A stretch of DNA of 32,144 bases from Elusimicrobia bacterium GWB2_63_22. Its GTDB lineage: Bacteria; Elusimicrobiota; Elusimicrobia; Elusimicrobiales; UBA9959. The notes under the pieces are model-generated. The model searched no databases. It was not told where the DNA came from and was given only the letters and a program-made list of their open reading frames with translations. The stretch is from contig MGUA01000029.1 of NCBI GenBank assembly GCA_001799735.1, forward strand, positions 20,748-52,891, written 5' to 3'. The position numbers and the translations under genes are program-made. Shown piece after piece: positions 8,233-16,330 of the stretch (its first letter is position 1; every line of letters begins with the position of its first letter).

Positions 8233-9206
8233 GCGGCAGCGCCCAGATACTCCGCCGCCAGCCTGCCCGCCAGCTCGCTGTCCTTGGTCACGGAATCGGC
8301 CAGGTCGTAAACCTTGCACGCGTTGCCGCAGGCGAAGATCCCCGGCACGGAGGTGAGGTTAACGGCGGGGGCCACCGGGGTGTTGGTCCGGCGGTTTATC
8401 TCTCCGCCGGCCATCTCCAGCAGTTCGTTCTCGGGGATAAGGCCCACCGACACAAGCACCGTGTCGCAGGCGATCTCGAACCCCGTGCCTGGCAGATCCT
8501 TAAAATCGTCGTCCACTTTTACTACCGCTACCTTCTCCACGCGGTCGCGGCCATGGATCATGGAAACCCGGTGCTGGAAATAAAGGGGGATGCCGAAATC
8601 CTCGAGGCACTGCACCACGTTGCGCACCAGGCCGCGGCTGGTCTTCTGTATCTCCACCACGGCCTTCACCCGGACGCCTTCGAGCGCCATGCGGCGGGCC
8701 ATGATCAGGCCGATATCTCCGGAGCCGACGATGACGGCCTCCCTCCCGGGGATCCAGCCTTCGATATTGACCATCTTCTGGGCCAGGCCGGCCGGGAAGA
8801 CGCCGGCGGGGCGCGAGCCGGGGATGGCTATCATCTCGCGCGTGCGCTCGCGGCAGCCGGTGGCCAGTATCACGGCCCGGGCTTTAACTTCCTCCAGCGC
8901 GCCGGGGCGGAGGAAGGAGAGCTCCCTGGCGCCGGTAAGTTTGACCACGAAAGAGCGCAGGCTCACCTCTATGGCCGGATCCTCCCTGACCAGGCGGACG
9001 AAGCGGTCGGCGTATTCGGGGCCGGTGAGCTCCTCTTTGAAGTGATGCAGGCCGAAGCCGGGGTGGATGCACTGGTTCAGGATGCCGCCGAGGTGCTGGT
9101 CGCGCTCGAGCAGCAGCACGTCGCGCACGCCGGCGGCGCGCGCGGCCAGCGCGGCCGCCATGCCGGCCGGCCCGCCCCCCACTATGACCAGTTCGCGCTC
9201 TTTCAT
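8229..9206 (-). CDS. NAD(P)/FAD-dependent oxidoreductase (pyridine nucleotide-disulfide type)
   Basis: This 325-residue flavoprotein has an N-terminal FAD-binding Rossmann motif (VIVGGGPAGMAAAL), a second nucleotide-binding motif in the middle (GSGDIGLIMARR) and a C-terminal FAD motif ending in GIFACGNACKVYDLADSV. A conserved NQCIHPGFG segment places Cys46 near the flavin. This subfamily is typically encoded with a GlpA-like dehydrogenase and a DUF1667 protein, and both flank it here. The trio probably oxidises glycerol 3-phosphate or a related hydroxy compound and passes electrons on, but the substrate cannot be read from the sequence. It lies nine bases after the 76-residue unknown gene. 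Confidence 0.9.
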   Translation of the reverse strand: MKERELVIVGGGPAGMAAALAARAAGVRDVLLLERDQHLGGILNQCIHPGFGLHHFKEELTGPEYADRFVRLVREDPAIEVSLRSFVVKLTGARELSFLRPGALEEVKARAVILATGCRERTREMIAIPGSRPAGVFPAGLAQKMVNIEGWIPGREAVIVGSGDIGLIMARRMALEGVRVKAVVEIQKTSRGLVRNVVQCLEDFGIPLYFQHRVSMIHGRDRVEKVAVVKVDDDFKDLPGTGFEIACDTVLVSVGLIPENELLEMAGGEINRRTNTPVAPAVNLTSVPGIFACGNACKVYDLADSVTKDSELAGRLAAEYLGAAA

Positions 9207-9214
9207 CGCCGGAG

Positions 9215-9445
9215 TTAATTGAGGTCCAGGTCGGCGCCGCCGGTCCTGTAGACGAAGGCCAGCATCTCGGGCGAGACGTCGTTAAGGAAAGTCACCAGGT
9301 AATCCCGGCGCCTGGCCGGGGCGGGGGAAAGGCAGCAGTCGCCGGCCTCGATATCGTAGATGGAGCGGTCCGTTTCGCCGCGCAGTTCCTTCTTGATGAA
9401 CTTTTTCACTTTCGGCGTGGTGTGGCGCAAGTATATCAGGTTCAT
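9215..9445 (-). CDS. Small conserved-context protein of unknown function (76 aa)
   Basis: I do not recognise this protein. It is probably real because its ATG overlaps the stop of the GlpA-like gene as ATGA and the next gene starts nine bases after its stop, all on one strand. The N-terminal third is basic (KVKKFIKKELRG); the middle holds a Cys-Cys pair (GDCCLSPAP) followed by Arg-Arg-Arg; the end is acidic (GGADLDLN). There is no signal peptide or membrane helix, so it is probably cytoplasmic. The position between two flavoprotein subunits suggests an accessory or assembly role in that oxidoreductase, but nothing in the sequence proves it. Confidence 0.7.
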   Translation of the reverse strand: MNLIYLRHTTPKVKKFIKKELRGETDRSIYDIEAGDCCLSPAPARRRDYLVTFLNDVSPEMLAFVYRTGGADLDLN

Positions 9446-10872
9446 TTTCTTTCTTCCTTTATGAGCTCGGAGCCGGGGCCGCGCTTGGTGATCTCCGTCG
9501 CGGCCAGGCCCAGCTCCTCATGCATGATCTTCATGATGCGGGTGGTGCAGAACCCGCCGTGGCAGCGGCCCGCCTGGGCCCGGGTGCGGAACTTCACCCC
9601 GTCGAGGGTGCGGGCGCCGCGCTTTACCGCGTCGCGCACCTCCTGCGCCGAGACCAGCTCGCAGCGGCAGACTATGTCGCCGTAGGCCGGGTTCTTCTCT
9701 ATAAGGTGGCGGGTCTCCGCGAGGGTCACCTGGAACAGGTGCGCCGGCTTGGGCCGGAGGCGGTGGAACTCGGCCTTCGGCTCGAGGCGCAGGCCGTGGT
9801 CCTTCAGGATGCCGGCGACCATGGCGGCTATGGCGGGGGCCGCGGTAAGGCCGGGGGACTGGATGCCGGCCGCGTTAACCAGGCCCGGCGCCGAATCCTC
9901 GTGGCGGATGACAAAGTCCTTGCCCGCGGCCGGCCGCAGGCCCGCGAAATAGGCGATAATGTCGCTCTTCTCTATGGAAGGCATCATGCGGCGCGCGCCG
10001 GCCAGCACCTCGGCCAGGCCCTCGTCGGTGGTGGAGAGGTCCGCCTTGTCCTCCGTCTCGTGCGCGGTGGGGCCGATCATAGGATTGCCGTCGGAAGTCT
10101 TGATGATCAGGATGCCCTTGGAGGTCCGGGACGGCAGGGGGAAAATTATCCGGTTGGCGATGTGTTCGCGCTTCTTGTCGAGCAGGTATTCCTCGCCCTT
10201 GCGGGGGTGTATCTTGAAAGTAGGGGCGCCAGCCATGGCCGAGACTTCGTCGGCGGCCAGCCCGGCCGCGTTGACGAGGAACCTGGCGGTATGTACCTGG
10301 CCGCCGGCCTCCACGTAAAAACCGCCTTTTTCTATGCGGGTGATGCCCGTAACCCGGCAGGAGGTCTTAAGCTGCACGCCGTTCCTGACGGCGTTCTCCA
10401 CCAGCGCGTAGACGAAGCGGTAGGGGCTGATGATGCCGGCGGAGGGGACCAGCAGGGCGGCCTTGACCTCGGGCCCCAGGTTGGGCTCGTTGGCGTCCAG
10501 CCAGGCGCGGTCCACCAGCGCCATGCCCCTGATCCCCAGCGCTTCGCCGTCCGCCTTGATCTTTTCAAGCTCTTTGACGTCGGACTCCTCGAAGGCCACC
10601 ACCAGCTGCCCGCACTGCACGAAATTCAGGCCCAGGTCCTCAGCCAGCTCCTCGCGCATGAGGCGGTTGCCCTCTACGCAGAGCCAGCCTTTAAGGGAGG
10701 CGGGGGGATTCTGGGTGCCGGCGTGAATGATGCCGCTGTTGGATTTGGAAACGCCGAAGGCCGGCTCCGCCTCCCTCTCCAGCAGCAGCACGTCCAGCCG
10801 GTAGCGGGAGAGCTCCCTGGCGACGGCGGCGCCGGTTATGCCGGCCCCGACCACGATGACGTCATATTTCAT
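9442..10872 (-). CDS. GlpA-like FAD-dependent dehydrogenase with C-terminal BFD-type [2Fe-2S] domain
   Basis: This 476-residue flavoprotein of the DAO/GlpA family begins with an FAD-binding motif (VIVVGAGITGAAVARELSR) and has the second FAD contact region near residues 210-220 (FLVNAAGLAADEVSAMAG). The last 80 residues form a BFD-like [2Fe-2S] domain with CRC and later CHGGFC, the arrangement found in anaerobic glycerol-3-phosphate dehydrogenase subunit A and its relatives. It heads an operon with a small unknown, a second flavoprotein and a DUF1667 protein. Anaerobic glycerol-3-phosphate oxidation is the closest guess; a 2-hydroxyglutarate-type substrate is an alternative. No glycerol kinase or GlpF is visible nearby. 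Confidence 0.88.
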   Translation of the reverse strand: MKYDVIVVGAGITGAAVARELSRYRLDVLLLEREAEPAFGVSKSNSGIIHAGTQNPPASLKGWLCVEGNRLMREELAEDLGLNFVQCGQLVVAFEESDVKELEKIKADGEALGIRGMALVDRAWLDANEPNLGPEVKAALLVPSAGIISPYRFVYALVENAVRNGVQLKTSCRVTGITRIEKGGFYVEAGGQVHTARFLVNAAGLAADEVSAMAGAPTFKIHPRKGEEYLLDKKREHIANRIIFPLPSRTSKGILIIKTSDGNPMIGPTAHETEDKADLSTTDEGLAEVLAGARRMMPSIEKSDIIAYFAGLRPAAGKDFVIRHEDSAPGLVNAAGIQSPGLTAAPAIAAMVAGILKDHGLRLEPKAEFHRLRPKPAHLFQVTLAETRHLIEKNPAYGDIVCRCELVSAQEVRDAVKRGARTLDGVKFRTRAQAGRCHGGFCTTRIMKIMHEELGLAATEITKRGPGSELIKEERK

Positions 10873-10879
10873 CGGTCCA

Positions 10880-10890
10880 ATTCTACTATA
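10880..10890 (-). promoter_or_regulatory. Candidate -10 region for the GlpA-like operon
   Basis: On the minus strand, two overlapping -10-like hexamers occur directly before the GlpA-like ATG: TATAGT (10890 to 10885) and TAGAAT (10885 to 10880). Use of the first would give a leader of about six nucleotides; use of the second would place the start point at the ATG itself. No convincing -35 is visible and no Shine-Dalgarno sequence precedes the gene. Confidence 0.35.
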
Positions 10891-10927
10891 ATCGCGGGCA
10901 GCGGCGCACGGAGCCGCGGGCCGCCAC

Positions 10928-10956
10928 TTGTGCGAAAAGCGGCCTTATTATATAGT
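10928..10956 (+). promoter_or_regulatory. Promoter for the PspC-domain gene, apparently leaderless
   Basis: TTGTGC (10928-10933) and TATAGT (10951-10956) are separated by 17 bases. The -10 matches five of six consensus positions and ends seven bases before the GTG start codon at 10964, so transcription would begin at about the first base of the coding region. No Shine-Dalgarno sequence is present, which agrees with a leaderless message. Confidence 0.5.
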
Positions 10957-10963
10957 ATCTATT

Positions 10964-11152
10964 GTGAAACACTTATACCGCAGCAAAAACAACAAGGTCT
11001 TCTCGGGCGTTATCGGCGGCCTGGGAGAATATTTCGAAGTCGACCCGGTCATCCTGCGCCTCGCCTTCGTTTTCCTGATGCTGGCCACGGCCATACTGCC
11101 GGGCGTCATAGCGTACTTTGCCGCGGTTTTAATAGTGCCGCCCCAGCCTTAG
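10964..11152 (+). CDS. PspC-domain small membrane protein
   Basis: This protein of about 62 residues consists of a single PspC domain: a short basic start (KHLYRSKNNKVFSG), the GGLGEYFEVDPVILRLAF signature, and a hydrophobic C-terminal half that forms one or two membrane helices. PspC proteins are small inner-membrane proteins linked to envelope stress responses. Here there is no pspA or pspB neighbour. I chose the GTG at 10964 because the conserved domain begins there and a -10 element sits just before it. A TTG at 10928 is in frame, but it would place the promoter inside the gene. Confidence 0.83.
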   Translation: MKHLYRSKNNKVFSGVIGGLGEYFEVDPVILRLAFVFLMLATAILPGVIAYFAAVLIVPPQP

Positions 11153-11171
11153 CGGCCGCGCAGGGGCGTCC

Positions 11172-11200
11172 TTGCGGGGCCGTCCTTAATTTTATAGATT
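11172..11200 (+). promoter_or_regulatory. Candidate promoter for the receptor-kinase operon
   Basis: TTGCGG (11172-11177) and TAGATT (11195-11200) are spaced by 17 bases, ahead of the TonB-dependent receptor gene. The same TAGATT -10 is used in the Ehr operon promoter. A Shine-Dalgarno-like AGGGG stands just before the ATG at 11219. The leader would be about 12 nt. The -35 match is modest. Confidence 0.4.
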
Positions 11201-11218
11201 TACAGCGGGGTCAGGGGA

Positions 11219-13168
11219 ATGAAGAATAAACCGTTCATACAGTGCTTTCTCGCGCTCTCGCTCTGCGTGCCGGCTTGCGCCGGCCAGGACAGCGAGGCGG
11301 AGTTTTTCAGCCTCGAAAAGTCCTCGTTGGAAGAAAGCCTCAATATAAAAACCTCGGTCGCCACGCGCAGCGCCCTGCCCCTGCGCGCAGCGCCCGGACT
11401 GGTGACCGTCATCACGCGCGAAGAAATACAGGCCTCCGGCGCCAGGGACCTGATCGACGTGCTGAAGCTGGTGCCTGAATTCGAGTTCGGGGTGGACGTG
11501 CAGGGCAACCTGGGCCTCGGCGTGCGCGGCAACTGGGGCAACGAGGGCAAGGTCCTGCTGCTGTGGGACGGCCAGGCCTACAACGAAACCCTTTACTCGA
11601 CCATACAGTTCGACAGGTTCCCCGTAGACCAGATAGAGCGCGTCGAGATCATAAAGGGCCCCGGCTCGGTAGTTTACGGCGGCTTCGCGGAACTGGCGGT
11701 GATCAAGATAGAGACCTGCCAGCCGCGGGCGATAAACGGCAGCAAGGCCTACGCGGCCTACGGCCTCGGGCGTAAGGCCAGGGCCAGGAGCTACGCCGGC
11801 TACACCTACGGCAAGGACCTCGGCGGCACGGAAGTCTCGGCCAAGGTTTTCTGGGGCGACGCCCAGCGCAGCGACCGGCGCTACTCCGATTTTAGCGGCG
11901 CCTCCTACGGGCTGAACGGGAATTCGGACCTGTCCCCGAAGAGCGTCAACCTGTACGCCGCCCGCGGCCCGCTTTCGTCCCGGCTGATAATAGACGATTA
12001 TTCCCTGCGGAACAGAGACCACTTCGGCAGCGTCCTGTCCACAGGTTCGAGCCGCGTGGGCTTCCGTTCGGTGTTCTACGAGGCCAAGTACGGCTGGGAC
12101 GTCTCCGATTCGGTCCGCCTAGAACCCCGGCTGAATTACGCAGCCGCCGAACCGTGGCGGGAGGACGACGAGCACCTGCCCTACGACAAGAAGACCTCCC
12201 GGCTTACGGCCTCGCTCTATTCCTTCTACCGGCCGGGCGGCGCCTTTGACGGGATGCTCGGCGGCGAATATTACAACGACAGCGTAAGGATAGGAGAGGG
12301 AACCGGCGCCGCGTCCATGGCGGGCTCCGGCTCCGGGCAGAAATACGACAACCTGGCCCTCTTCTCCCAGGCCGCTTTCAAAGCGGGGGAGACGGATATC
12401 GCCGCGGGAGTGCGCTACGACAGGAACTCGCATTTCGGCTCCTCCCTCGTGCCCCGCCTGGCCGCCACCAGGGTCCGCAATAACTTTAATTTTAAAGCCA
12501 TCTACAGCGAGGCCTTCCGCGCCCCCTCGATAGAGAACATCCGCCTCAATCACGACATAAACCCGGAGAGGACCAAATCCACGGAAGTGGAGGCCGGCTA
12601 TAAGGTTTCGGACCATCTCTTCATCTCCGGGAATTTTTTCCATGTGGCGATATACGACCCGATAGTATACACGCTGACCGGTGGCGCGGAGACCTACCGG
12701 AACTACAGCAGGACCGGCACCAGGGGCCTGGGCGCCGCCGTTAAATACAAGAACGGGAGTACGCGCGGAGACCTCGGCTACGTCTACCAGAACACTGACT
12801 GCAACCGCGTCGCGCCCTACGCCGTCCCCGGGCATTCCTCGTATATGCTCGCCTTCCCGCGCCACAAGCTGACCGCCTCCGCCTCCCTGCCCCTCCTGGC
12901 CGGCGTCAGCCTTAACCCGTCGGCCGTCTACGTTTCAAAGCGGTACGGTTATTACGCCACGGGGGCCGTAAAGGCTTTCTCCGAGCGGGTCGTCCTGGAC
13001 GCGAATTTTCACCTGAAGGACAGGTTCCTGCCCCGCCTCTCGCTCGATATCGGGATAAAGGACCTTTTGGGCTCCGGCGACTCCTACCTCCAGCCGTATG
13101 ACGGCGGACACGCCCCCCTGCCGGCGGCCTCCAGGGAACTTTTCCTAAAGGCGGCCTATGAGTTTTAA
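11219..13168 (+). CDS. TonB-dependent outer-membrane receptor
   Basis: The protein has 649 residues. A signal peptide of about 21 residues (MKNKPFIQ start, cleavage after PACAG) is followed by a short acidic linker (SLEESLNIKTSVATRS) and a plug domain (about 55-160) with VTVITREEIQASGARDLIDVLKL and the IERVEIIKGPGSVVYGG signature. The rest is a barrel of alternating strands ending in a C-terminal Phe (KAAYEF), the usual outer-membrane insertion signal. This type of plug belongs to TonB-dependent receptors that take up or sense small ligands. The ligand is unknown. No TonB/ExbBD genes are in the window. The gene heads a six-gene operon of a binding protein and two-component proteins, which suggests a sensory rather than purely nutritional role. 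Confidence 0.9.
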   Translation: MKNKPFIQCFLALSLCVPACAGQDSEAEFFSLEKSSLEESLNIKTSVATRSALPLRAAPGLVTVITREEIQASGARDLIDVLKLVPEFEFGVDVQGNLGLGVRGNWGNEGKVLLLWDGQAYNETLYSTIQFDRFPVDQIERVEIIKGPGSVVYGGFAELAVIKIETCQPRAINGSKAYAAYGLGRKARARSYAGYTYGKDLGGTEVSAKVFWGDAQRSDRRYSDFSGASYGLNGNSDLSPKSVNLYAARGPLSSRLIIDDYSLRNRDHFGSVLSTGSSRVGFRSVFYEAKYGWDVSDSVRLEPRLNYAAAEPWREDDEHLPYDKKTSRLTASLYSFYRPGGAFDGMLGGEYYNDSVRIGEGTGAASMAGSGSGQKYDNLALFSQAAFKAGETDIAAGVRYDRNSHFGSSLVPRLAATRVRNNFNFKAIYSEAFRAPSIENIRLNHDINPERTKSTEVEAGYKVSDHLFISGNFFHVAIYDPIVYTLTGGAETYRNYSRTGTRGLGAAVKYKNGSTRGDLGYVYQNTDCNRVAPYAVPGHSSYMLAFPRHKLTASASLPLLAGVSLNPSAVYVSKRYGYYATGAVKAFSERVVLDANFHLKDRFLPRLSLDIGIKDLLGSGDSYLQPYDGGHAPLPAASRELFLKAAYEF

Positions 13169-14021
13169 AGCGCTCCTCCTGGCTCTCCTGCTAGCCCTGC
13201 CCGCCGGGGCCGCGGCCGAGACCGTCGCCGTCCTCTCCTCCGAAGGCGGGGCCTACATGGAGGCGTTTTCCGCTTTCCAGGCCGCCTACGGGCCCGAAGT
13301 CGCCCATTACAAACTTTCAGAGGGAAAGCCGGAGCTGCCGCCGCAGACCCGCACGGTGGCGGCTTTCGGCGGCAAGGCCGCCGCTTACCACTATCCGCCC
13401 GGCACCCGGGTAGTCTACTGCATGGCCCCCGGGATATTTCTTAAGCGCGGGGACCTGGCCGCCGCCGTAAAGATAAGCCTGATCCCGGATTTTACCACCA
13501 TCCTTTCAAAGCTCAAGACAATACAGCCCGACCTGAAGACCCTGAAGGTGCTGTGGATGGCGCCTGATTTCGGGCAGTTCGCCGGCGTTATTGGCAAAGC
13601 CGGGGCGGCGCTCGGGATGCAGCTGCTGCCGATACGGGTGCAGGACCCTTCCGACCTGCCCTCTATACTGCGCCGGGAGATGCAGGGAATGGACGCCTTC
13701 TGGCTGCCGCCGGACCCGCTGCTGATAACGCCCGAAAACCTGCTGATACTGCGGGAGTTCTCCTGGTCCAACGGCATCCCCTTCTACGGCTCCACCAAGG
13801 GGATGACCCGTGAAGGCGCGGCGGCCTCGGTGGGCCTCAGCTTCAAGGAGATGGGCGCCGCGGCCGCCGAGGCGGCGCTTAGGCTGGAGGCGGGGGAAAC
13901 CCTGCCCGAAGTGGTCTTCCCCGGCAAAGAGGAAATAACCCTCAACGCCACCGCGGCCAAAAGATGCCGCCTGCAATTTCCCCGCGCGATCATTGACGAG
14001 GCCGGTTACTTTTTCCCATGA
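13158..14021 (+). CDS. Periplasmic ABC-type substrate-binding protein (ABC_sub_bind-like)
   Basis: This protein of 287 residues has a clear signal peptide (MSFKALLLALLLALPAGAAA, cleavage near residue 20) and a bilobed-binding-protein pattern. It resembles the ABC_sub_bind family (the YtrX/TrpX-type proteins): a central KTIQPDLKTLKVLW segment and a later PDPLLITPENLLILREFSWSN segment are typical. No ABC permease or ATPase lies nearby; it is sandwiched between an outer-membrane receptor and a sensor kinase. It overlaps the receptor gene by 11 bases and the kinase gene by four. I infer that it presents a ligand to the kinase rather than feeding a transporter, which the sequence alone cannot prove. 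Confidence 0.84.
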   Translation: MSFKALLLALLLALPAGAAAETVAVLSSEGGAYMEAFSAFQAAYGPEVAHYKLSEGKPELPPQTRTVAAFGGKAAAYHYPPGTRVVYCMAPGIFLKRGDLAAAVKISLIPDFTTILSKLKTIQPDLKTLKVLWMAPDFGQFAGVIGKAGAALGMQLLPIRVQDPSDLPSILRREMQGMDAFWLPPDPLLITPENLLILREFSWSNGIPFYGSTKGMTREGAAASVGLSFKEMGAAAAEAALRLEAGETLPEVVFPGKEEITLNATAAKRCRLQFPRAIIDEAGYFFP

Positions 14022-15865
14022 AGCTCTACCTCAAGATCCTGATCTTTATCCTGCTGCTGATGGGTCTGGCCCTGTGGGTCAACATCTATTTCTCCCGCGT
14101 GGCGGTCACCGAAGCCATGAGCGCCCAGATAGCGGACGGCGCCGCCTCCGCGGCCTCCGACCTTACGCCCGCTCTCCAGAAGGTTTTCAGCGAGCGGCTC
14201 GAGCTGGAGGGGATAAAGACGCTGCACGCTTTCGCCCAGAAGACCGGGGCCCTCTACGCCGCCGCCGTAACGGCCGACGGCACCGTTATCGCCCACACCA
14301 ACGTGGCGCTGGCCGGCACCAATATTTCCGACGCCCTGATGCAGCGCGCGGCCAGGGGCGGGGCGTCCGTCTCGAGGCGGACGTACCACAACGGCGAAGA
14401 AGTGGTGGAGGCCGTTATCCCGGTCTCCGCCAGGAAAAGCGCCTCCGGCGAGGACATCCTGTTCGAAGGCCTCTCCGACTCCGGGGAGACGGCGGGCTTC
14501 CTGCGCGCAGGCCTGCCCCTCACCCCGGCCCGCAAGGCGGAAAAGGATATAATTTTCAAACTGCTGATCCTGGCGGTAGCCATAGCGGCCACGGCCCTGG
14601 CGCTCTCGGCTATCTTCACCAGGCTCATCCTGAGCCAGGTCTCCTTCCTGCGGGAAGGCATCCGGAAGGTGCGCGACGGCGACTATAATTTCTCCGTGCC
14701 CGTGGTCACCCACGACGAACTCGGCGACGTGGCGGTAAGCTTCAACAAGCTCAGCCGCGGCCTCTCGGAAACCACCGTCTCCAAACAGTACCTCGACTCT
14801 ATCGTGGAGAGCATGCCCGACCCGCTGATCATCACCGACGAGCGCGGGACCGTCATAAAGGCCAACAAGGCGGCGATAGATTTTTCCGGCTACGATTTCT
14901 CGCCGCCCGGCTCGCTGAACCTGAAGGACATCCTGGAACCGCAGGCCGAGGGCGCGGCGGATCCCCTGAGCCTGCTGGCCTGGAGCGGGCACATAAAAGA
15001 GCTCGACCTCTGGCTGCTGGCTAAAACAGGCGAGCGCCTGCCGGTGATGATGTCGGCGGCGCTTACCGGGCCGGAGGGCCGCCGCCAGGTAGTGGCCGTG
15101 CTCAAGGACATGGCGCAGCACAAGGAATCCGAAGCGCGCCTGGCCCAATACCTCAAGGAAGTAGAGATGGTCAACAGCGAGTTGGACGCCTTCGCCCACA
15201 CGGTCTCGCACGACCTCAAGGAGCCGCTGCGGGGCATAGAGATGTTCTCCAGCATGCTCCTGACCGATTACGCCCCGAAGATGGAACCGCAGGCGGCCGA
15301 TTACCTGGGCCGCGTGGTCAAGGCCTCGTCCAGGATGCGGCGGCTGATAGACGACCTGCTCAGCTACGCCCGCGTCTCGCGCGTGCGCAACCCCTACGAG
15401 AGCGCCTCCACGGCCCGGCTGGCGGCCGAGGCGGTCGCCGGGCTGGCGGCCCTTATCGAAGAGCGGAAAGCCGAGGTGAAGGTCCCGGAAACGCTGCCGG
15501 AGATCTTCTGCGACCCCGTGAAGATCCGCCAGGTGTTCCACAACCTGATCAGCAACGCGCTGAAGTACAACAGCACCCCGGCGCCATTGATAGAACTGGC
15601 CGCGGAGAAGTTCGGGGAATACTACTGGAAATTTTCAGTGAAGGACAACGGCATAGGCATCCCCGCGCAGTATTTCGAGGAGATCTTCAAGATGTTCAAG
15701 CGGCTGCATTCCCGGCAGGAATACGGCGGCGGCACCGGGGCCGGCCTGGCGATAGTGAAGAAGATAGTAGAGGAGCACAGCGGGAAAATCTGGGTTGAGT
15801 CCGTGGAAGGGAATGGTTCCGTCTTTTACATCCTTATCCCGGCGGACCTCAGAAAACAGCCCTGA
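14018..15865 (+). CDS. Membrane histidine kinase with periplasmic sensor, HAMP and PAS domains
   Basis: This 615-residue sensor kinase has a first membrane helix at about 4-26, a periplasmic Cache-like sensor region of about 150 residues, a second helix at about 180-203, a HAMP linker, a PAS-like domain (about 260-370, VESMPDPLIITDERG) and a HisKA/HATPase core. The phosphorylated His398 lies in VSHDLKEPLRG. The ATP site has NLISNALKYN, DNGIGIP and GTGAGLAIVKKI. This kinase core is the phytochrome-like type that pairs with Rcp1-type regulators, and such a regulator follows directly. The ATG overlaps the binding-protein stop as ATGA. The sensed ligand probably comes from the periplasm via the binding protein; that is inference. 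Confidence 0.92.
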   Translation: MKLYLKILIFILLLMGLALWVNIYFSRVAVTEAMSAQIADGAASAASDLTPALQKVFSERLELEGIKTLHAFAQKTGALYAAAVTADGTVIAHTNVALAGTNISDALMQRAARGGASVSRRTYHNGEEVVEAVIPVSARKSASGEDILFEGLSDSGETAGFLRAGLPLTPARKAEKDIIFKLLILAVAIAATALALSAIFTRLILSQVSFLREGIRKVRDGDYNFSVPVVTHDELGDVAVSFNKLSRGLSETTVSKQYLDSIVESMPDPLIITDERGTVIKANKAAIDFSGYDFSPPGSLNLKDILEPQAEGAADPLSLLAWSGHIKELDLWLLAKTGERLPVMMSAALTGPEGRRQVVAVLKDMAQHKESEARLAQYLKEVEMVNSELDAFAHTVSHDLKEPLRGIEMFSSMLLTDYAPKMEPQAADYLGRVVKASSRMRRLIDDLLSYARVSRVRNPYESASTARLAAEAVAGLAALIEERKAEVKVPETLPEIFCDPVKIRQVFHNLISNALKYNSTPAPLIELAAEKFGEYYWKFSVKDNGIGIPAQYFEEIFKMFKRLHSRQEYGGGTGAGLAIVKKIVEEHSGKIWVESVEGNGSVFYILIPADLRKQP

Positions 15866-15879
15866 CTCGAGGAGATATC

Positions 15880-16323
15880 ATGGTCAAGGAACAGACGAAG
15901 CTCAGCATCCTCCTGGTGGAGGACAACGAGGACGACGTGCTCATAGCCCAGCGCGCCTTCAAGGAATTCACGGTGATCTCCGAAGTCAGCGTGGCCCACG
16001 ACGGCCAGGAGGCGCTGGACATGCTCTACGCCGCCGGCAGGTACTCGGCCGCCAAGCCCCTCCGGCCGTCCATGATCCTGCTGGACATCACCCTGCCGCT
16101 GATGGACGGGATGGCCGTGCTGAAAAAGCTGAAGGCCGACCAGACCCTGCGCGGGATCCCGGTGATAATGCTCACCACCTCCTCGCGCCACGAGGACATA
16201 GTGCGCTGCTACGAGAACGGGGCGGCCTCCTACATAACCAAGCCGGCTTCCCTGGAAGAGTTCCTGGAGCTGGCCCGGAAGTTCGAAATGTACTGGGTCA
16301 GCGTGTCAAAGCTGCCGGTCTGA
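15880..16323 (+). CDS. Single-domain response regulator (Rcp1-like)
   Basis: This receiver domain of 147 residues has no output domain. The phospho-acceptor is Asp69 in MILLDITLPLMDG; the acidic pocket is in LLVEDNEDDVLIAQRAF, and the conserved Thr and Lys are in MLTTSS and ITKPAS. The EDNEDD start and long loop are typical of Rcp1-type regulators that pair with phytochrome-like kinases, as in the gene before. A good Shine-Dalgarno (GAGGAG) precedes the ATG. Without a DNA-binding domain it probably passes phosphate on or binds a protein target. Confidence 0.93.
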   Translation: MVKEQTKLSILLVEDNEDDVLIAQRAFKEFTVISEVSVAHDGQEALDMLYAAGRYSAAKPLRPSMILLDITLPLMDGMAVLKKLKADQTLRGIPVIMLTTSSRHEDIVRCYENGAASYITKPASLEEFLELARKFEMYWVSVSKLPV

Positions 16324-16330
16324 GGAATAT

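Noticed and set aside
11154-11192. Hairpin-like GGCC/CGCAGGG...CCTTGCG/GGCC after the PspC gene as a terminator
   Set aside because: The stem has a mispair and a G-U pair, only a mixed T-rich tail follows, and it overlaps the likely -35 of the next operon, so it cannot be called with confidence.
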